A stretch of DNA of 64,000 nucleotides from Marsupella aquatica (taxonomy: Eukaryota; Marchantiophyta). The stretch is taken from the NCBI GenBank assembly GCA_973895155.1, contig OZ316892.1, positions 7,812,001 through 7,876,000 on the forward strand. The letters run 5' to 3'. Shown here piece by piece: positions 33,786-46,682 of the stretch. Below the pieces are notes generated by a model. That model saw nothing but the letters and a program-made list of their open reading frames with translations, was not told where the DNA came from and made no database searches. Every line of letters starts with the position of its first letter. Positions within the stretch are counted from its first letter, which is position 1. A program made the position numbers and the translations under genes.

Positions 33786-36700
33786 GGTGAGTAGGTACAT
33801 GGTTAACCTGCGGAAGGTACATTAGGAAGTAGTCAAATAGATTCTAAGGTACTAGCATGGCACATCGGATGTGGGTTTTTTTGTTTGATGTGCATTCAAG
33901 CTATGCTATGTCTCTTGTTGTTGAATTCAAGCTATATATGGTGGTAATTTGGATTATGTCGGATGCCATAGTTAGTAGTAGTTGTCAACTAGAGTTAAAA
34001 AGTTGCATAACTATAGTTAGAAATAACCATGGTTAACAACAAAGTAGGGTTAGAAGAAAAAAATAATGCATAGTAGGTAATAGAAGGACAAGACAACTAG
34101 GAGATGACTAGGTACATAATGTTGATATAGGTGAGATAGGCCTTGGTTAGGTTAAGGAGTAGTGGGTTAAGTTGAGTACTAACTTAAACACTTATAATGT
34201 AGGAGATAACAAATAGCCCACTTTGCTGATTTATGAAAAAGTCTCAAGATAGAATTAGGGTCTGAAATTCAAAGCATAGATAGTATTAGGTGTAAGTAAC
34301 GCACTTACAAAATTTTAGCCCAAACGAAGGTACGAGTACCGAGTAAGAAAATATGAAAAATTATGGATTTGTGATAGTAACTCAAGTAAGGCAACGGAAA
34401 ACGTGCTATGAGGGTTGGTGAAGAAGGTCAGGTGTCACCACCTTAGCCCATCTCATAAGGACAAGATACAAATGGAGTTACGTAGCATGTGAGACAGTGA
34501 ATGGAAACAAAAATTTGGGGATATATATCATGCGGGGCATTTAAGAGGAAGAGAAATCTTCCATAAGGACAAGCAGGGTTGACTCTTAAAAAATGGAGAG
34601 ACTGTAGCAAGGTGATAAAGAGATAAATGACTATTTACTCCTTAACAACTCGATTTCATTCCCGTTAGGAGTGGATAAGATCGAAAAGACTTAATTAACA
34701 CAATTTGAGAAGTTTACATCAACATTCTTAGGTTGGAGAGATTTCTAATGATCTCCTTAACATAAGTGTTTAACCACAAACTCAAGTGGATAATCTTGAG
34801 GATTCACAGTGCGGAAATAAATACTAGAATTAACAAAGATTAAAACTAGAGAGTAGGTAGGAGGTTTCAAAGCGCAAGGAAATTGAATTCCGACCATCAC
34901 CACTCCTTCAATAAGGATTATGGCATAATTTAAGATTTGAAAATCAACATTGTGTATGCTTTTTAATTTCTCATAGCAACTCCTCTCCATCTCTTGAATT
35001 CAAAAGACAACAATGCAAATCAACCCGTAACACTTTTCTGGTCTTGCTTAAGACGGTACTAGGATACTCGAATTGGTTTACTTCTCCTACTATCCTTAAG
35101 ATTGTTTATTTGAGTTTCACGCAAATTCCAATTTTTCTTTGGTGAATCTTCTATATGAATTGGTCACATACCTTGCTGATCTTCCAATATCATCATAGGC
35201 ACACACTAGTATTCATTGAATATTGCACAACAACTCAAGGGTTTCTAATCTTGAACTTCTCTTTACTTAACCATGGTAAAAAGAAGGGAAGAAAAGACAT
35301 AGATTCCTCCAAAATCAAGATGGGGAAATCAAATGCATCTCTCTTCCGGTTGACTTCTCTACAGCGAGCTCCTCAGTTGTGCGCCCTCAAGAAATTCAAT
35401 CTCTTTGGCGTCGTAAGATGACAGAGATATTCGGGTTGACCTGGCTACAGTTTTTCTGATTAGGTGACAACCTAATCTTCACGAATCCATCAAGATTCCT
35501 TCACTCACGATGCAGGTCCATCAAACGTTGGTGGACATCAGCCTCAATCCGACCTTCAGTAGTGGTGTCTGGGTCGACCTGACTACCCTTCTCACAACCG
35601 ACTTGTCCACGATCAGAATCTCAAACTTCCTGCCTTCACTTCCAGCGTAGGAGTAGGTATTCTCCTCACAACGATTTAGTCAATATCCTCATATCCAGGC
35701 TCTCATCGTGCAATGGAAGATTGGTTCTATAATCCGGACCCAAGATCCTCTACCAAAAGGGTAGAGCCTCCTCACTCTACTGCTTATACAGCCTAATGCG
35801 CTTGAGAACTCAAAACCTACTAAGTTCAGCTCTAAGAGGTGTGAGAAGTCAGGTCGACTCTCCTTCCTTATATCCGGATTCTACTGCAGTCGTATTTGTG
35901 ATTGACTTATGATTTTAAAACTTTGCCAGGGGACAGTTGATGTACAACATAGTCTAGTTTCAAGATGTTCTATCTTGTTTCTAGCTGCAGTGCAAAGTTT
36001 TGGGTCGATCCTCCAACTCTCATATCAATCCGGGTCGACCTCAGATGGGCTTGAATTTTGTACAACACTTCAAAGTAGTCTTCAGGTCTCTCTTCAGCCT
36101 CATTTGATGTCTTAAACTTAAAATTTATGGTTAGTTAACCCTTCTCTCATAAATATCCACTTCTCACAAAGACCACATGTAGTAGCCTAATTTCAGGCAT
36201 AATAAGATAAGAAGGATTGGAAGACGGTTGAGAAAATTTTTGTGGTGGTGATGGTGAGGCTGCTTCAATTGAATTGGATGCTGCTGAATGTAGTTTGTTG
36301 TTGCCATTCAATTGATATTGTTTAGTGTTACTCGATGTTGTGAGAGGAGCTGAAGTGTTGCCTTGCTGCTATTTTGATTGAAGCTCATGTTGCATTAGAG
36401 AAATATTGTTGGCTAGACGTAGTGCTATGCTGCTAGGAGGTGAAGCTATGGAGTGTTGTGCTTCTATTTAATGTTGGGTTGCTGCTTGGAGAAGATGCTG
36501 CTACTTCAATCAATGCTACTTAATTGAATACGTATTCACACAGTCAATTTCAATGTTGTGTTGCTAGCTATGGAGGATTGATGTGCTGTTGGGAAGCTTA
36601 ATGCTATGGAGACATTGCTAAAGCTTTGGACTGAGCTGGGCTACTGAATCTGAAGGAAAGAGGCAATGTCGCTTGTCCAATGTTGATTCGTGTGTGGAAT

Positions 36701-38653
36701 GGAAGCAATCGATGCTTCAATGTGAGCTGCTGAAGGAGGCAACTATGGAAAATTGTTGTGCTCAATGTAAAATTGCTGCAGTTATGGTGATTGAGCTATG
36801 TTGTTGATGCTCCTGAGCTCTGATGCTGTTGAGCTATGGAGTGTTGTTGAGGCGAGTTTGGTTGAAGCTTGAAAAGGAAAAAAAACGATGAAGAGAGTGC
36901 TGCCTCGCGTAGCATGGCGCCGTTGCTCACTACTTCGCGCAGCTGCTTTGTTTTTGGCTGCATGCTGCTGCAAAATATTATTGGCAAGGGAGAGGGCGAC
37001 AAAAGGTTTTGAACTTGTGACCTGTTGCATGATATATAGGGGATTTGAATGTGCTACCAAGGGAGCCGTCAAGGCTATTCGTTTAAAGAGCACATAACAC
37101 CGTTAGTTAAACTTGCGGCAGCATCTTGCCAAGCTTGTTTGGAGGACTTTGAGGCTGATTCAAAGTCGGGTGAGGAACCAGGGCAAGTAAGGGAGGACCT
37201 AGCAAGGTTGCCTCAACTTCATGGAGGCCCGGGAGACCATTTTTAATTCAAGGGAATGCGTTAACGAGTTTTTGTGTAGGCCTTAAAATTTAAAAGTTTT
37301 TGTGTAGGCGTTAATAAGATGTTAGGCTATTATGAAGCCCGATACTTAGTGGACACTCTTGGTAGATGAGAATTAGTTAGAGTATCATTGGTTGGCGGGG
37401 TAGAGGTCATGCATTGATTCTTGTTTACAAGCGACTGTAAACTCAATCGTATTGCTGACGGTCTATTAGGGTCAATTTCAGTGGAAGAACTCTCCGGTTA
37501 AGTCTAAAACTGTGGAAATTACGACCTGTACTTCTGTGGTAACCCAAGTCTTAGTGATAACCTGGAACTCAACGGCATACTGACACTCAGTTGAAGACCA
37601 AACTTAGAGTTTTATGTGAGAAATTTTGTTTTATGGATAGTTTGTAACTCGATTGATTGTAGGAGTTACCAAGGGGGTATCTTGGTTACTCATGTCCCCA
37701 AGAGGTTGCCGCTATTCGTATCCTATGTGAAAACCAAAGTACTAGTGTGGCGCGTATCCCAAGACCTCTAACCCCAAGAACTCCCCTCAACCGATCATAA
37801 ACCACTCGCTTATGTCCGTCCTCTTAACATATGGCAGCTATTTGGCTTGGAGACGCGATACTCTCCTTCGATCCACACTTACCGGACCAATTCTTTCACT
37901 GGGCTTGTGAATTGTGCACAACTGAGACACCTAATTCCTCTTTAACTTCTTCAGGTATATTTGTATTCTGCCCCTGGAATGTACCTCTACGGCTTAATTT
38001 CTTAAGCCGGTTGAAGGTCGTTTTCAGACTAACTCAACCCACACTTCACCGACTAACACTCTCAATCCTCACTTTTCTCTCAGAATTTGATTTGGCAGTC
38101 TCCAATCAAGACAATGCGATTGTATTTTGCTCAACAGTTCACCCTATCTAACTTAAATTGATCAAGCAACAGATATCATAACACTCAACTTCTTGGATGA
38201 CAAGAATCTACGAACTATATAACGAGGCCAACTCAATTCAAACAATTGCTCAGAAATCCAAGGGAACCGGTGGTCTACTGATACCCTGCGGTCTAGATTT
38301 AGCCGAGAGCTTCCTGTGCTCACAACAATACAGATTAACACTAAAGTCCTGACTAAGAAAAAGCCCCCTGGGCCATGCTGCCCAGGTTTTTATCCTTGCA
38401 GCGCATTCAGGGAAAAACAAACGGAAATCCTAACCACCACACACGACCTTCCACCGCGATAGTCCTACCAAAAAACTATCACCTAAAAACTTGAATAGCC
38501 CGGAACCCTGTGTGAACCGAGCATCTACTACTACTTAAGCCGACAGGGCGCTACTTGCCCTGTCCCATCCTACAACGGCCGCGCCCTTCTGGCCCAAGCC
38601 CTTCTCCTGCCGCCATGTCCTCCTTCCAACCGATGACTGGCCCTCCTTAATTG
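33786..38653. other. gene-free stretch, probable TE debris
   Basis: No frame here has a recognisable motif. Simple patterns include repeated TGCTGC/CTATGGAG phrases (36240-36850) and repeated GGGTCGACCT-type phrases (35430-36050). I suspect old LTR retrotransposon remains but cannot place boundaries. Confidence 0.4.
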
Positions 38654-38959
38654 TCAGATGACTGGGGGTAAGTCCGAATCTTCCGACTCTGCACCTTCTC
38701 CTGCCATCGGCCCCGGCCTGACCCCTTTGGCTTTTGGTTTGCTGGCCCCGGCATCGGTTTCGGCATCGGCATCCGCATCCTCCTGGGAAACGGCTTGGAG
38801 AGCCTTTGCCTTAACTTCCTCAATCCAAGCCTTTTCCCCGATGCGCTCGGTCTCAATAACCCACGGCTTCACGTTCTGTGTGTCCATAGAAGCAGTACCA
38901 TCGTCTAAACCTGTTACCGCAGCTCCAAGTTGATCCGCAATATGTGACGCCAATGACAT
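38654..38959 (-). pseudogene. possible 3' exon of the 41-45 kb transposon-like gene
   Basis: A 101-codon ATG-initiated minus frame contains an acidic Asp/Ala/Glu/Lys-rich middle (SQEDADADAETDAGASKPKA) and ends DSDLPPVI. Its composition is protein-like and unlike the surroundings. The gene remnant at 41413-44792 ends at a strong splice donor on the same strand, so this frame could be its downstream exon, although I could not match acceptor and phase. It may equally be an independent short transposon frame. Confidence 0.35.
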
Positions 38960-39312
38960 GGTCCTTATTTTGTAATCTGATTAAGTAGGTTGCTGTATGC
39001 AAGGAGTAGCTATTGATATTGCATAACAATTAGCAAGATGGCAAGAATAAGGGCAATCATGGCGTTAAGAGTAGGGAAATAAAAGCTATGTCGCGGGTGG
39101 TCGACGACCATATCTCTTTCAATATGTCACCAAATCCGGATCTGTAAAGAGCATTGGAAAGATCTGGTCAAGGCAAGTAAAGTCGATATAAAACACTCGA
39201 GAAACGGAGGTGTATTAAGAAAGATACGGCCTGATTAGTGTGACGGGCTAACTTATGGCCGGAATTAGCGGATTCGGCTTCAGTTTCGGGTTAACCCAAG
39301 CTCGACCACGGC
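38960..39312. other. short gene-free stretch
   Basis: There is no gene or clear repeat. It is a possible intron of the minus-strand transposon-like gene. Confidence 0.35.
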
Positions 39313-39502
39313 TTAGCTTATGTGAGCACGGCTTCAGCTTAGCTCAGGTCAGCACGGCTTCAGCTTAGCTCAGGTAAGCACGGCTTCAGCTTAGGTCAGG
39401 TCAGCACGGCTTCAGCTTAGCTCAGGTCAACACGGCTTCAACTTAGCTCAGGTCAACACGGCTTCAGCTTAGCTTAGGTCAGCGTGGCCTCAGGTTAGCA
39501 TA
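39313..39502. repeat. 26-bp minisatellite, about 7 copies
   Basis: The 26-bp unit AGCACGGCTTCAGCTTAGCT plus CAGGTC repeats about seven times with one or two changes per copy. It then fades into TTAGCATAGGTAAGCTCGGG-like degenerate units up to about 39660. Confidence 0.9.
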
Positions 39503-41412
39503 GGTAAGCTCGGGTTTGGGCTCAGCTTAGGCTAGGTTAGCGGATAGCAGATAGCGGGTAGCGGCCTAAACCGAGACCACGGGTTAGCTCTACTCGGGTT
39601 AGATAGGATAGATAGGTTAGCCGAACTTGGGTTAGCTATGTAACTCGGGTTAGCATAGTAGTGAGTACCCCCTCTCGGTTACGGGGCCATAACTTTCTGG
39701 GTATTTGACCAAATCGGCTATAATTGACCTCGTTGGAAAGAGGAGCTCAAGCCGCTTCCAACGTTGCTATCCACGCAGCAAATGGTTGAATAGAGAAATC
39801 GGGAGAGGAGGCGCAAGCTCGCAAAAACCATGGAGGAGGGCCAAATCCGAAGTACATAGCCAATTCGAGATAGAAATAAAGTTGCGAGTTAGGGTTCAGT
39901 AGTTAGAGATAGTGGCGGCTCTGTTAGGGCTGGGATGGGGCTCCAGCAGCGTAGTATCCACCCATTTGGGCTCAGTATGAGAGTATATAGAGCAGCCCCC
40001 TGGTAGAGGCAAGGGGGGGGGGACTTCAGTTGTGTGATCTCACTTAGACTGAGCAGTAGGGAGGAGCTCTATGCAAACAAGGCTGGACTTGGACGCTGCG
40101 TGTTGGGGAGAGCTTGGTTGTGCTATTACTCAGGGAGTAATCAACCAAGCTTCACAGCAACGGGTTGCTAGGTTTGCGAGCTGGATTGTGGCTCTTTCTA
40201 GTGGGCAGCACAACTAGGTTCTTTTCCCCCGATACAGAGCCTTGGTGATAGGTGATGTATCGGTGATTGTAAACTGTGGGGAGGATTTCAATTCGATTTG
40301 CGGTGGGCACATTAGGGAGGCTGAGATACTGATTAAGGGGCAGCAGGAGGAGCATTTACAGTTCAGTTTGGCAAGGCTACGTGATCCATGGGGAGTCCCG
40401 GCCTTTGTCTGGTGGAGAGCACTAAGGGATCTATGGCCAGAGCTGAGCTTGCAGGGCAAGCGTGAGGCCGGGCCTCATTGCAGTCTGGGGTAGATCGTCG
40501 TTAAGCCTGGTACCAGCTTTGAAGTCGAGTCAACTATGCATGCGTAACTTGACGTTATGAATTGGAGGTGTGAGATCTGTATGTGCCCCCAAGAATGAAG
40601 TGCAGTGAAGGAGGTTGAGTTCAGGATTGAGTTTGCAAGGCAAGTACGGGATTGGTTCGAGTCCAATTTGCCGTCGCAATCTGGAGTGAGTCGGGCTCAG
40701 GTTCAGGATTGAGCTTGCATGGCAAGCACGGGGCTTGCGGGGCAAGCACGTCGCAATCTGGAGGAGACAGCCTTCGGGCCTAGTGTTCGGATCAAGTGTT
40801 CTCAGTGAACTATTGTGCACATCTTTGAATCTAATTGAGTTTTCCTCTCAGGCCTCATTTCTCTCATGGATGTGTGTGTGTGTGAGAAGCAATCTGAGTG
40901 TATGATGGGACTAGCAGTGCCACTAAGAGGTGTACAGGGTGCATTGAAGCGGGCTGGGTGAGGACTGTCATAGCTCTGATTGCTGAGAGTGGAATGGCAG
41001 AGTGGTGGGGCAATGGCTTAGAAGTCCCTAAGCCGGGAATCAGTCAGGAGTCACTGGTTTATGGGTACATTCCGGTGGCGGAATAGAAATATACCTATGA
41101 CAGTAAGCATACGTATAGACATATGCGCACCGTAGCGCTAGGCCCTGTGTGTACGGGCCCGATATGAAGACCCCTTATCACCAGAACTATCATGAGCACG
41201 GATCTGATTCCCAACCTTGGTTCTTAGGGATTGAGCTTGGGTGATGTGTGACGGAGTCTTGTTATGATAGTCTGGTGTTAAGGGCATAAATTGGTGTTTC
41301 CCGGCCTTCACAACATCCCTTCGTGATCCTCAGGTACAAGGAGATGGTTTTGGCACCCATAGTGACGGTTTTGGTGTTAAGACCCATGTCAATCGCGTGA
41401 CACAATACTTAC
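39503..41412. other. gene-free stretch
   Basis: No gene is supported. A GAGCTTGCAGGGCAAGC phrase, itself partly palindromic, recurs about four times between 40440 and 40755. A G9 run lies near 40015. The segment may be intron or spacer of the flanking minus-strand transposon-like gene. Confidence 0.4.
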
Positions 41413-44400
41413 CTCTACCACAACTGCCTTCAGGGCCACAGTACCACAAATGTGAGCGGCCATGCTCTCGACTTCCTCCGGAGTGGCTTTAAGGGCCTTA
41501 ACTTTATTATCGCCTGGCCCCATGAACGTCTTTGCCAAGTCTGCCACCAACTGCATGGCTTTGCCCCCAGTCACACTTGACAACAGGGAGCTTGGCTTTG
41601 GCTTCACTATATTTCCGCCTACCATACTACTGTCGGGAAGCCTTTCAGTTGGTGACCCATATCCTGCTTCGGCATACTTCTTCAATTTCTGCGTTTGATT
41701 GTCGGCACGCTTCTGCAGCCCGATCATCTTATCCTTGGCCTCCTCCAATTCCTGAGATACGTCTTCAACTTCATCGTTAAGCCGTAGTATCTCGGCCCTG
41801 GCCGTCTTCAACTCCTCATTTAAGATCTGCACGATCTCCAACTCTTGCTTATCTACGGCTGCTTTCAAGGAGTCGTTGATACCTTCCAGTTTTGTGACCT
41901 CGTTCGTCCATGCCTGCTTTGTCCTGGTTAGCTCCTCCTGAAGCTCCTTGCGTATCTGTTGAACCCGGTTTAGGTGATCATTGGCCGTCGTGCACATGGC
42001 GTCATCATGCTTCCCACGCATGGCCTCCAACCGGTCGAGTAACTTATCATACTTCCTTTGGGCTTCTGCCAAGGCCTTTTCGCTCTGGGTGGCCTGCTCC
42101 TTAGCCGTCTTTCTGAGCCTCTCAACTTGGCGATTTAAACCCTGTACTTCTACTTTTGAATCGGCTAACTCCAGCTCTATCTTCGTCAACTTTTCCTTGA
42201 TCTGTTGGTTATTCAATTGGTAGTTTTCCAATTGGTTGTTTGCCACTTCCAATTCCTGCTGCTTAGCCAAGAGATCCTGCTGAGTTGGTTGACCAGACTT
42301 TGTCTTAGCAACTTTGGCCTCCATGGAGCGAAGCCGAGCGATCACTTCCTCCTTCTTCAGTCACTCCAATGTCATTGCCTCCTCCAGTCTCGTCTGATCA
42401 GCCATTTCTTTTCTAAGAAATGGCTCGGATTCCAACTCGTTGCCGAAGATTTCTAAGGCTAAGAGTCCACACATGTCTCCATACTCCTTAGCCCAATTTC
42501 TTGCATAGTTTAACCTCCCAGGTGATACTGGCATCTACCATCGAGGTCATCTCTCCGAAGCTTCTGCCCGTCATTGATCGAAGTCAGTGAGAGGTTTGGC
42601 TTGCCTCTCACTAAGCCGTCTTATTCCTTCCGGCCACTCTCCTCCTGGTAGCTAGCATTCGTGTTCTGCATTCCGGGCCCCCACTCCTTAATCTTCTCAT
42701 GTAGCTCGGCTTCAGCTTCCTTCATCTTGTCGAATTCCAATGGCGTCACATCTGGTGGAGGAGATTCTGGCATTTTCTGGTCCTCCGGTTTGCCATAGAA
42801 GACCGCGGGAAGTCTTCTACAAAACCTTCCCATCGTTCTAACTCCTGGGACCGGCCTCTCCCCGTGATTGACATAGTCGTCGTCGTAATCATCCACATTA
42901 ACCTGACTACCTAACATGTCGGCCTCTCCTCCAAAGCCACCGATCTCTTCCTCTGAATATTGTTGGGTTGCTGTTGGTTGACCTTCCTCCACGGGTCCGT
43001 TCACTTGGGCTCTGTTAGAAACTCTTACTACCGGCCTCACCTGGCCTCGGCTTACCTCCTCATCTGTCTCCCAATCCATTCGCTCGTCATATTTCTTTCT
43101 TTCTTCGGTAGTCATCTTCCTCTCGACCAACTGGATGCCTGCATATGGATTATTGCGAGGAGGCCGGCGTAACGGATTTCTCACTACATCATATGTTACT
43201 ACCTTTGGCTCCTTGATAGGGGAATGCTCCCGTTCTCGTGTTGCCGACCTCCTCCCGTGGCGTCATATGTTTTAGAGGCTCCTCGTCCTCCTCCACCTCC
43301 TCAAGTGGTGTAGTGATCTGCATTCGCTCCTGTATAGGCAACACTGGTGCAAAAGACTGGCTTCTTGCATATCGGCAAAGTAATTGCAGATGGTACCCTA
43401 GTCTGGATACCGCTCCCTCCCCAATGATCTGCTTCTCTTTGTTTAATGCCTTCTTCAACTGCATTAAGAGATAGTCGTTGTAGTCTCGGCTTGCATCAAT
43501 ATTCTCTACCAAAAATATCTGGGCTTTGCCGATTTCTGCTCTCGGCAAGGTACAATGCAATGTGACTCTTAGGAAATCAATCAGCTGCCCTATATGTGGG
43601 TTGGTACATTGCTCGGGGGTCTCACTATATGGATGCATCCCCATCCCCTACGACGTTTTTAGGCCTCGGACCCCCTAAAATGTAAGAAAAAATATTATTT
43701 TTCAACCCCTATAAAGTTAGAATATTCTTGGAATATTCCAAATTTTTTGGTTAGAAAGACCCTAATGTTCTTATAAGTCTCAAAATTGAATTTAAAAGAC
43801 CCTATTGTTCTTCTACAAAAATTCTTAAGTCTTCCCTTCAAACCAATAAAACGACCCTATCCTTCGTCGCACGTGATGTGCCATTTTTGTGGAAGTGAAA
43901 CCCCCGAGGTACATTGATTCCTGAAAAATCCATTCTTAGTGGAAGGCCCTGGAAATGACCTGCACTGGTCATCTGGCAACGTCTTCCTCTGCTCCACCTT
44001 TGTCTTCCTTCCTGTTGGTAAAGCGAACACGGCTTCGATCAGCGCAGGTGTTAATTCTAACACCTTTCCATACAGCAGCGTTGTGTTGGAAGAAGCCTCC
44101 CAGCATCCCACGAAGTCCAACAGATCCTCATCCGGTATGCCTACTATTCTCCAGGACAACCTGACAAAGCCCTCCAACCCAGTGTCATTCATATATCCTG
44201 CATATTTATTATCTTGAACGGCACTGAAGACCTCATCCTCATCTCTTGCGAACTGTAATTGTAAATCGGCAGGTAATCTGTTCGCCCACCCTGTCATGTT
44301 TTTATCTTCTACAGCCCGATCTCTAATTGGCCCGGATTCCATCTTGATTGGTCTCTCCGATCTAGTTCGCTTTGCTGGAGTTGCAGATGCTGAACCTCCC

Positions 44401-44792
44401 TTGCGCTTCATTTCTTCAGCGCCTGAATACTCCCCAAGAATAGCTACCTTCGTCCACTTCGCAGTGTGACCCTTCAATTCCCAAAGTGGTTGCCCGACGT
44501 TCTTGATTGCCTCCCTGATCCCCACGACCTTATTCTCCCGAATTAGCAATTTGTCAAGCTCCGCACTGGTGGGTGTCCATGAGAACTTTTCCAACATCTC
44601 CTTCGTATCTACGAATGCCAATTTGTGAATTCCCCACAAGCGCGCAAGCTCTGTTCGTTCTCTGGCTACGCGCTCCGGCTCAACGTCTTCATACATAGGT
44701 ATCAGCTGCCTTGCTTCTTCAAGCAAACAGCCCCAAAACTTCCCTGCCTGATTCACCGTGTTCATTCCACCGAATGCCAAGAACTTGCGCAA
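41413..44792 (-). pseudogene. decayed plant-mobile-domain-like / coiled-coil gene
   Basis: Four successive minus-strand frames (44792-43857, 43644-43189, 43184-42621, 42363-41413) read as one broken protein. The first contains a block (LSWRIVGIPDEDLLDF ... LYGKVLELTPALIEAVFALP) resembling the plant mobile domain found in transposons and domesticated derivatives. The second and third are charged and low in hydrophobics. The last is a long heptad-rich coiled coil (about 42345-41650). Breaks: an AT-rich interruption at 43645-43856, a one-base frameshift near 43190, stops at 42600-42480, and TGA at 42361-42363 just before the coiled coil. The last frame runs into GAG/GTAAGT at 41413/41412, a consensus splice donor, so the gene was spliced. 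It is probably an accessory gene of a mobile element; the PMD assignment is by pattern only. Confidence 0.5.
43645..43856 (-). other. AT-rich interruption in the transposon-like gene
   Basis: About 210 bp of AT-rich DNA separate two protein-like minus frames. On the minus strand it ends TTTTTCTTACATTTTAG, a good 3' splice site, and a GT lies shortly after the first frame's stop. A degenerate intron is the simplest reading, but the stop before the GT means it no longer splices in frame. Confidence 0.4.
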
Positions 44793-46103
44793 TTTCCCAA
44801 ACCACCTCCCCCGATCGATTGGCAGCTGATTCCACCTCCCTAGGTTGATCGAACAAGCAATTGCACAAGTGTATAGAGTGTCGGTCCCCTCCCTACGAAG
44901 CCGCCTCCTGATGGCTTACCTGATCAAGCCCCGATTAGGTCATAACCCTAATCCCACTTAATCACGACCGTAGGATCCCATCCCATCACAATTTTCCCCG
45001 AACACATTGCAATCGGCATCGATCCTTATTCCTGCCTAATTATATCTACCTAATCTTTATTTAGCCATTATTTTAGGCTTAACTAAGTACTTCGTGATCG
45101 TGGCACGACATCACAACTGGTTGTAGTTAAGTTGACCTACGGTAAAATAGAAACTTAACCCAAGTTAAGGTTTAGCGGGAAAGTAGTTACGCTTGGGTTA
45201 AGTTCCAAGGTGACCACTAACCTGAGTAGCACCCTAGGCTTGGTTTGGCTTGGGTTGCATATCTCAGTCATCTATTGAAGTTGATTATGGGTTGGCTTGG
45301 GTTGAACCAGGGCGCTGCCTCCTCACTTGTTCAACTGTACACCTTCTTAAGGGCTGGGAGCTTGGGGGCTGGGCTCATCCTTGGAGGGCTACGGCATGAG
45401 CTTAAGGCACTAGGAAGGGGGGAATAGAGGATTAGTCCACTAGGTAGGCAGCAAGGAGAGGGTCAAGGGAGGTGTTGCGATCTGAACTTATACTATTCCC
45501 TGTAGTAAAGACTCATGTGTAAGCCTTAGTCTTGAAGCAGCTATCTAGTGAGATGTGAATCTAGTGAGTATGTATGTAGACTCAGGTGGGACTCAACACC
45601 AGATAGGTGAAGCTTGAAGCTTATGGATGAGAGCAAGATCTATACTTGTCTTGTTGTGATAGAAAGTAGTAGTCTTGAAGTCCTTCGTGAAGGAAGAAGG
45701 GGACCCTCTTCTGTGACGGCTATATTACGAGTCTACGGGGACAGCTTGTGGGTATGCACTTACCGTGTTGGGATCGGAAGTGGGGTTGAGTGAGCGTTTC
45801 CCAGTGGGGAAGCAGGGGAATGGTAGCCAACCCTCGAGGTTATCTTTCCAGTTATGGAAATAAAACTACCAGGATAGGTGTGTGAGTGAGAAGGAAGGGA
45901 GTTAAGAAGAAAGAGACCTCCGATCCTACTATTTGCCCGTCCTAGGAACTCGGACAATGATAAGAAGGGGCATAAGTGGTGAAGTTAGCTCTAGTGGAGA
46001 GTTAAGCCCCATTGCAATGTGTTGACAAATTAGCAAAAGTCTACTACAAGGTATTCTTTCACGTTGGCAAGAGTATGTGTAAGTTGAAGATTCATTAAAC
46101 AAA
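44793..46103. other. gene-free stretch
   Basis: There is no gene. GGCTTGGGTT-type repeats surround 45240-45310, where a 33-bp piece of copia RNase H sequence is embedded. The remainder is unassigned. Confidence 0.45.
45257..45289 (+). repeat. 33-bp duplicate of copia RNase H sequence
   Basis: GCATATCTCAGTCATCTATT followed by GAAGTTGATTATG is identical but for one base to 46106-46138, where it forms part of a copia RNase H frame. Here it is flanked by GGTTGGCTTGGG-like repeats and has no coding context. Confidence 0.8.
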
Positions 46104-46420
46104 AGTGCATATCTCAATCATCTATTGAAGTTGATTATGTAGCACTAGCAGAGGCAACAAATGAGGCTATAGCTTAGGGAAGTTGGCTAATGATTTGGGG
46201 ATTCCATAGGAGAGATGAATTTTCATTATGATAGCAATAGTGCTATATATATTGCGGCAAACCAGGTAAGACATGACAGGGTAAAACACATTGATATAAG
46301 ACACCACTTTCTCAAGCTAATGCTTGTTGACAAAAGATCATTGAGTTATCAAGATTCATGGGAAACTCAATTTGACTCATATGCTAACCAAAGTCAATCT
46401 TTTGGCTAGTTTCACCAAGC
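46104..46420 (+). pseudogene. Ty1/copia RNase H remnant
   Basis: The + strand encodes the C-terminal RNase H of a copia polyprotein: SSIEVDYVALAEATNEAI, then after one frameshift HYDSNSAIYIAANQVRHDRV and KHIDIRHHFL. The catalytic Asp of the YDS motif and the KHIDIR signature are preserved. A TAG interrupts the first part (near 46169). No integrase or reverse transcriptase precedes it, so only the 3' end of the element remains. Confidence 0.8.
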
Positions 46421-46680
46421 ATTGTGCAATGCTTCAAAATTTGCACAAAGATGATAGTGTTAGTCTTTTTGTATATGCATTCTCTGTCCTATCATGAGAA
46501 GGGAGCAATATTGATTTACTTGGATTTCCCAAGGAAATTCCCAAGGAGATACATATGGGTAACAAGAGCTAGTACTAAGTAGGTAAGTAGTTTATTTCTA
46601 TGTATGATTGCTATGTGACAATTTGTCAACTTGGGCTTAGTTCTAGTTAACTCTTAGGTATAAAGAGAAAACTTATTGGT
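46421..46680. other. probable 3' flank of the copia remnant
   Basis: A purine-rich AGAAGGGAGCAATATTGATT near 46496 could be the polypurine tract preceding a 3' LTR, but no LTR partner exists in the window. Confidence 0.3.
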
Positions 46681-46682
46681 TT

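Noticed and set aside
42621-43184. Separate gene for the 187-codon charged minus-strand frame
   Set aside because: It continues the preceding frame after a single-base shift and begins at GTG, so it is better read as part of one broken gene.
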